A DNA stretch of 64,000 nt, from positions 434,001 to 498,000 of the forward strand of contig NZ_LS398548.1 of NCBI RefSeq assembly GCF_900327275.1. Reading direction: 5' to 3'. This document shows, piece after piece, positions 63,146 to 64,000 of the stretch. The notes below the pieces were generated by a model. That model was not told the origin of the DNA, did no database searches, and worked only from the letters and a program-made list of their open reading frames with translations. The position numbers and the translations under genes are program-made. This DNA is from Orientia tsutsugamushi. GTDB lineage: Bacteria; Pseudomonadota; Alphaproteobacteria; Rickettsiales; Rickettsiaceae. Each line of letters opens with the position of its first letter. Position 1 is the first letter of the stretch.

Positions 63146-64000
63146 ATGACAAAACAATTAAAGCATGATTCATTGGCAAAGACAATCATGAGCGATCCAG
63201 TTGCTGCACAAGAATTTCTAGAGTATTATTTACCAAGCGATTTCAAGAGTTTAATAGATTTATCACAAATAAAAGTAGAGCAAGAGAGTTATATAGAAGA
63301 ATCGTTAAAGAAAAAATACAGTGATATCGTCTATAAAGTTGCAACCAAAAAACATGGCAATGCTTTTATTTATATATTAATTGAAGCTCAATCAACCGTC
63401 GATTATTGGACAGCTCTGCGGTTATGGAGATACACATTGTTATTGTGCGAAAGGCATAAGAAAGAAAAAACTAAATTACCATTAGTGTATAATTTAGTGA
63501 TCTACAACGGCAAAGAAGTCTACAACGCACCTAGGAATTTGTGGGATTTATTTACCGATTCAATAATAGCTAAGCAATTAATGACTTCTGACTATCAATT
63601 AGTCGATTTGCAAAGTATGTCGAATGATGAAATTGTTAGGAAAAAGCATATCGGAATGCTCGAATATATGCTAAAGCACATTCATCAACGAGATATGTTA
63701 AAGCTTTGGGAAGAGTTTCTAATAAAGTTCAAACATGTTTTAATACTTGATAAAGAAAAAGGTTATGTTTACCTAAGATCATTTTTATGGTATACTGATA
63801 CTAAATTACTAGAGAGTCAGCAACCAGAATTAGAGCAGGTTCTGGCTAAGTATTTATCTGAAGAAGAAAAAAGTAATATTATGAGAACTATTGCTGCAAA
63901 ATATATTGATGAAGGTATAGAGATTGGTGAAACTAAAGGCATAGCTAAAGGCAGAGCTGAAGGTATAGAGATTGGTGAAACTAAAGGCATAGCTAAAGGC
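63146..64000 (+). CDS. Rpn family nuclease, partial at window end
   Basis: Frame open from ATG 63146 to the window edge (285 codons). N-terminus MTKQLKHDSLAKTIMSDPVA and the PD-(D/E)XK core match 698-1633. The tail begins a repeat IEIGETKGIAKGRAEG that is already longer than the left allele's and continues past the window. Unit length 48 nt, in frame. Confidence 0.85.
   Translation, partial: MTKQLKHDSLAKTIMSDPVAAQEFLEYYLPSDFKSLIDLSQIKVEQESYIEESLKKKYSDIVYKVATKKHGNAFIYILIEAQSTVDYWTALRLWRYTLLLCERHKKEKTKLPLVYNLVIYNGKEVYNAPRNLWDLFTDSIIAKQLMTSDYQLVDLQSMSNDEIVRKKHIGMLEYMLKHIHQRDMLKLWEEFLIKFKHVLILDKEKGYVYLRSFLWYTDTKLLESQQPELEQVLAKYLSEEEKSNIMRTIAAKYIDEGIEIGETKGIAKGRAEGIEIGETKGIAKG

Larger units (their letters stand above)
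41058..64000 (+). repeat. Right RAGE arm of a long inverted repeat
   Basis: Mirror copy of 698-22093, read on the plus strand and cut off by the window end. Differences from the left arm: a different N-terminal part of the replication protein, no 45-bp duplication in the outer-membrane-like gene, two frameshifts in the largest ATPase gene, an extra TraD_Ti remnant + MITE + TPR gene + second TraD_Ti gene (52369-54733), an internal stop in the group II intron ORF and a diverged relaxase domain in traA. This makes it a recombined, partly decayed sister of the left copy. Confidence 0.9.

Overview
The window is strongly AT-rich DNA from an obligate intracellular alphaproteobacterium of the order Rickettsiales, most likely Orientia tsutsugamushi. 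The evidence is the combination of Rickettsiales-amplified genetic element (RAGE) genes (Ti-type TraA relaxase/helicase, TraD proteins, Rpn nucleases, SpoT-like HD hydrolases, lone histidine-kinase ATPase domains, ankyrin and TPR proteins, a Dam-like methylase, a DnaB copy, many IS remnants) with a small block of housekeeping genes. The species call is inferred from gene content; no marker gene such as 16S rRNA is present.

Layout. 1-688: the end of a TraD coupling protein. About 698-22,093: one RAGE read on the minus strand, in the order replication protein, dnaB, HD hydrolase, ankyrin, outer-membrane-like protein, dam (opposite strand), an array of ATPase-domain genes, a second HD hydrolase, Rpn nuclease, TraD_Ti (opposite strand), a group II intron, traA, a 42-residue small ORF, a helicase-fossil/primase/Toprim protein, a Toprim fragment and a second Rpn. 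22,249-23,281: IS630 and IS5-like debris. 23,304-37,444: the chromosomal core block (rnd, ftsB, cdsA, uppS | ABC-F | dnaE, valS | ubiA, a membrane protein, an S66 peptidase). 37,445-39,236: IS630 and integrase remnants and a decayed IS5-like element. 39,243-40,442: a lipase-like gene. 41,058-64,000: a second, inverted copy of the same RAGE on the plus strand, running off the window. The core block is therefore framed by inverted repeats of more than 20 kb that are nearly identical over most of their length.

How the genes work together. TraA, TraD_Ti and the intergenic region between them look like a Ti-type relaxosome; the TraD coupling protein would hand DNA to a type IV secretion system outside the window. 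A winged-helix protein with a DnaA-domain-I-like C-terminus sits directly upstream of dnaB, suggesting the element recruits its own helicase. The cargo (HD hydrolases without synthetase domains, degenerate ATPase domains, ankyrin/TPR proteins, methylase) would act on alarmone signalling, transcription or the host.

The two arms differ in informative ways. A hairpin beside the intron shows compensatory base-pair changes, and the adjacent relaxase domains are the diverged part of TraA. The replication protein is a mosaic. The right arm carries an extra TPR/TraD cassette beside a 99-bp MITE, a stop codon inside the intron maturase and a frameshifted ATPase gene. The left arm has a 45-bp in-frame duplication in the outer-membrane-like gene, and the Rpn repeat counts differ. 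No tRNA, rRNA or CRISPR array was recognised.
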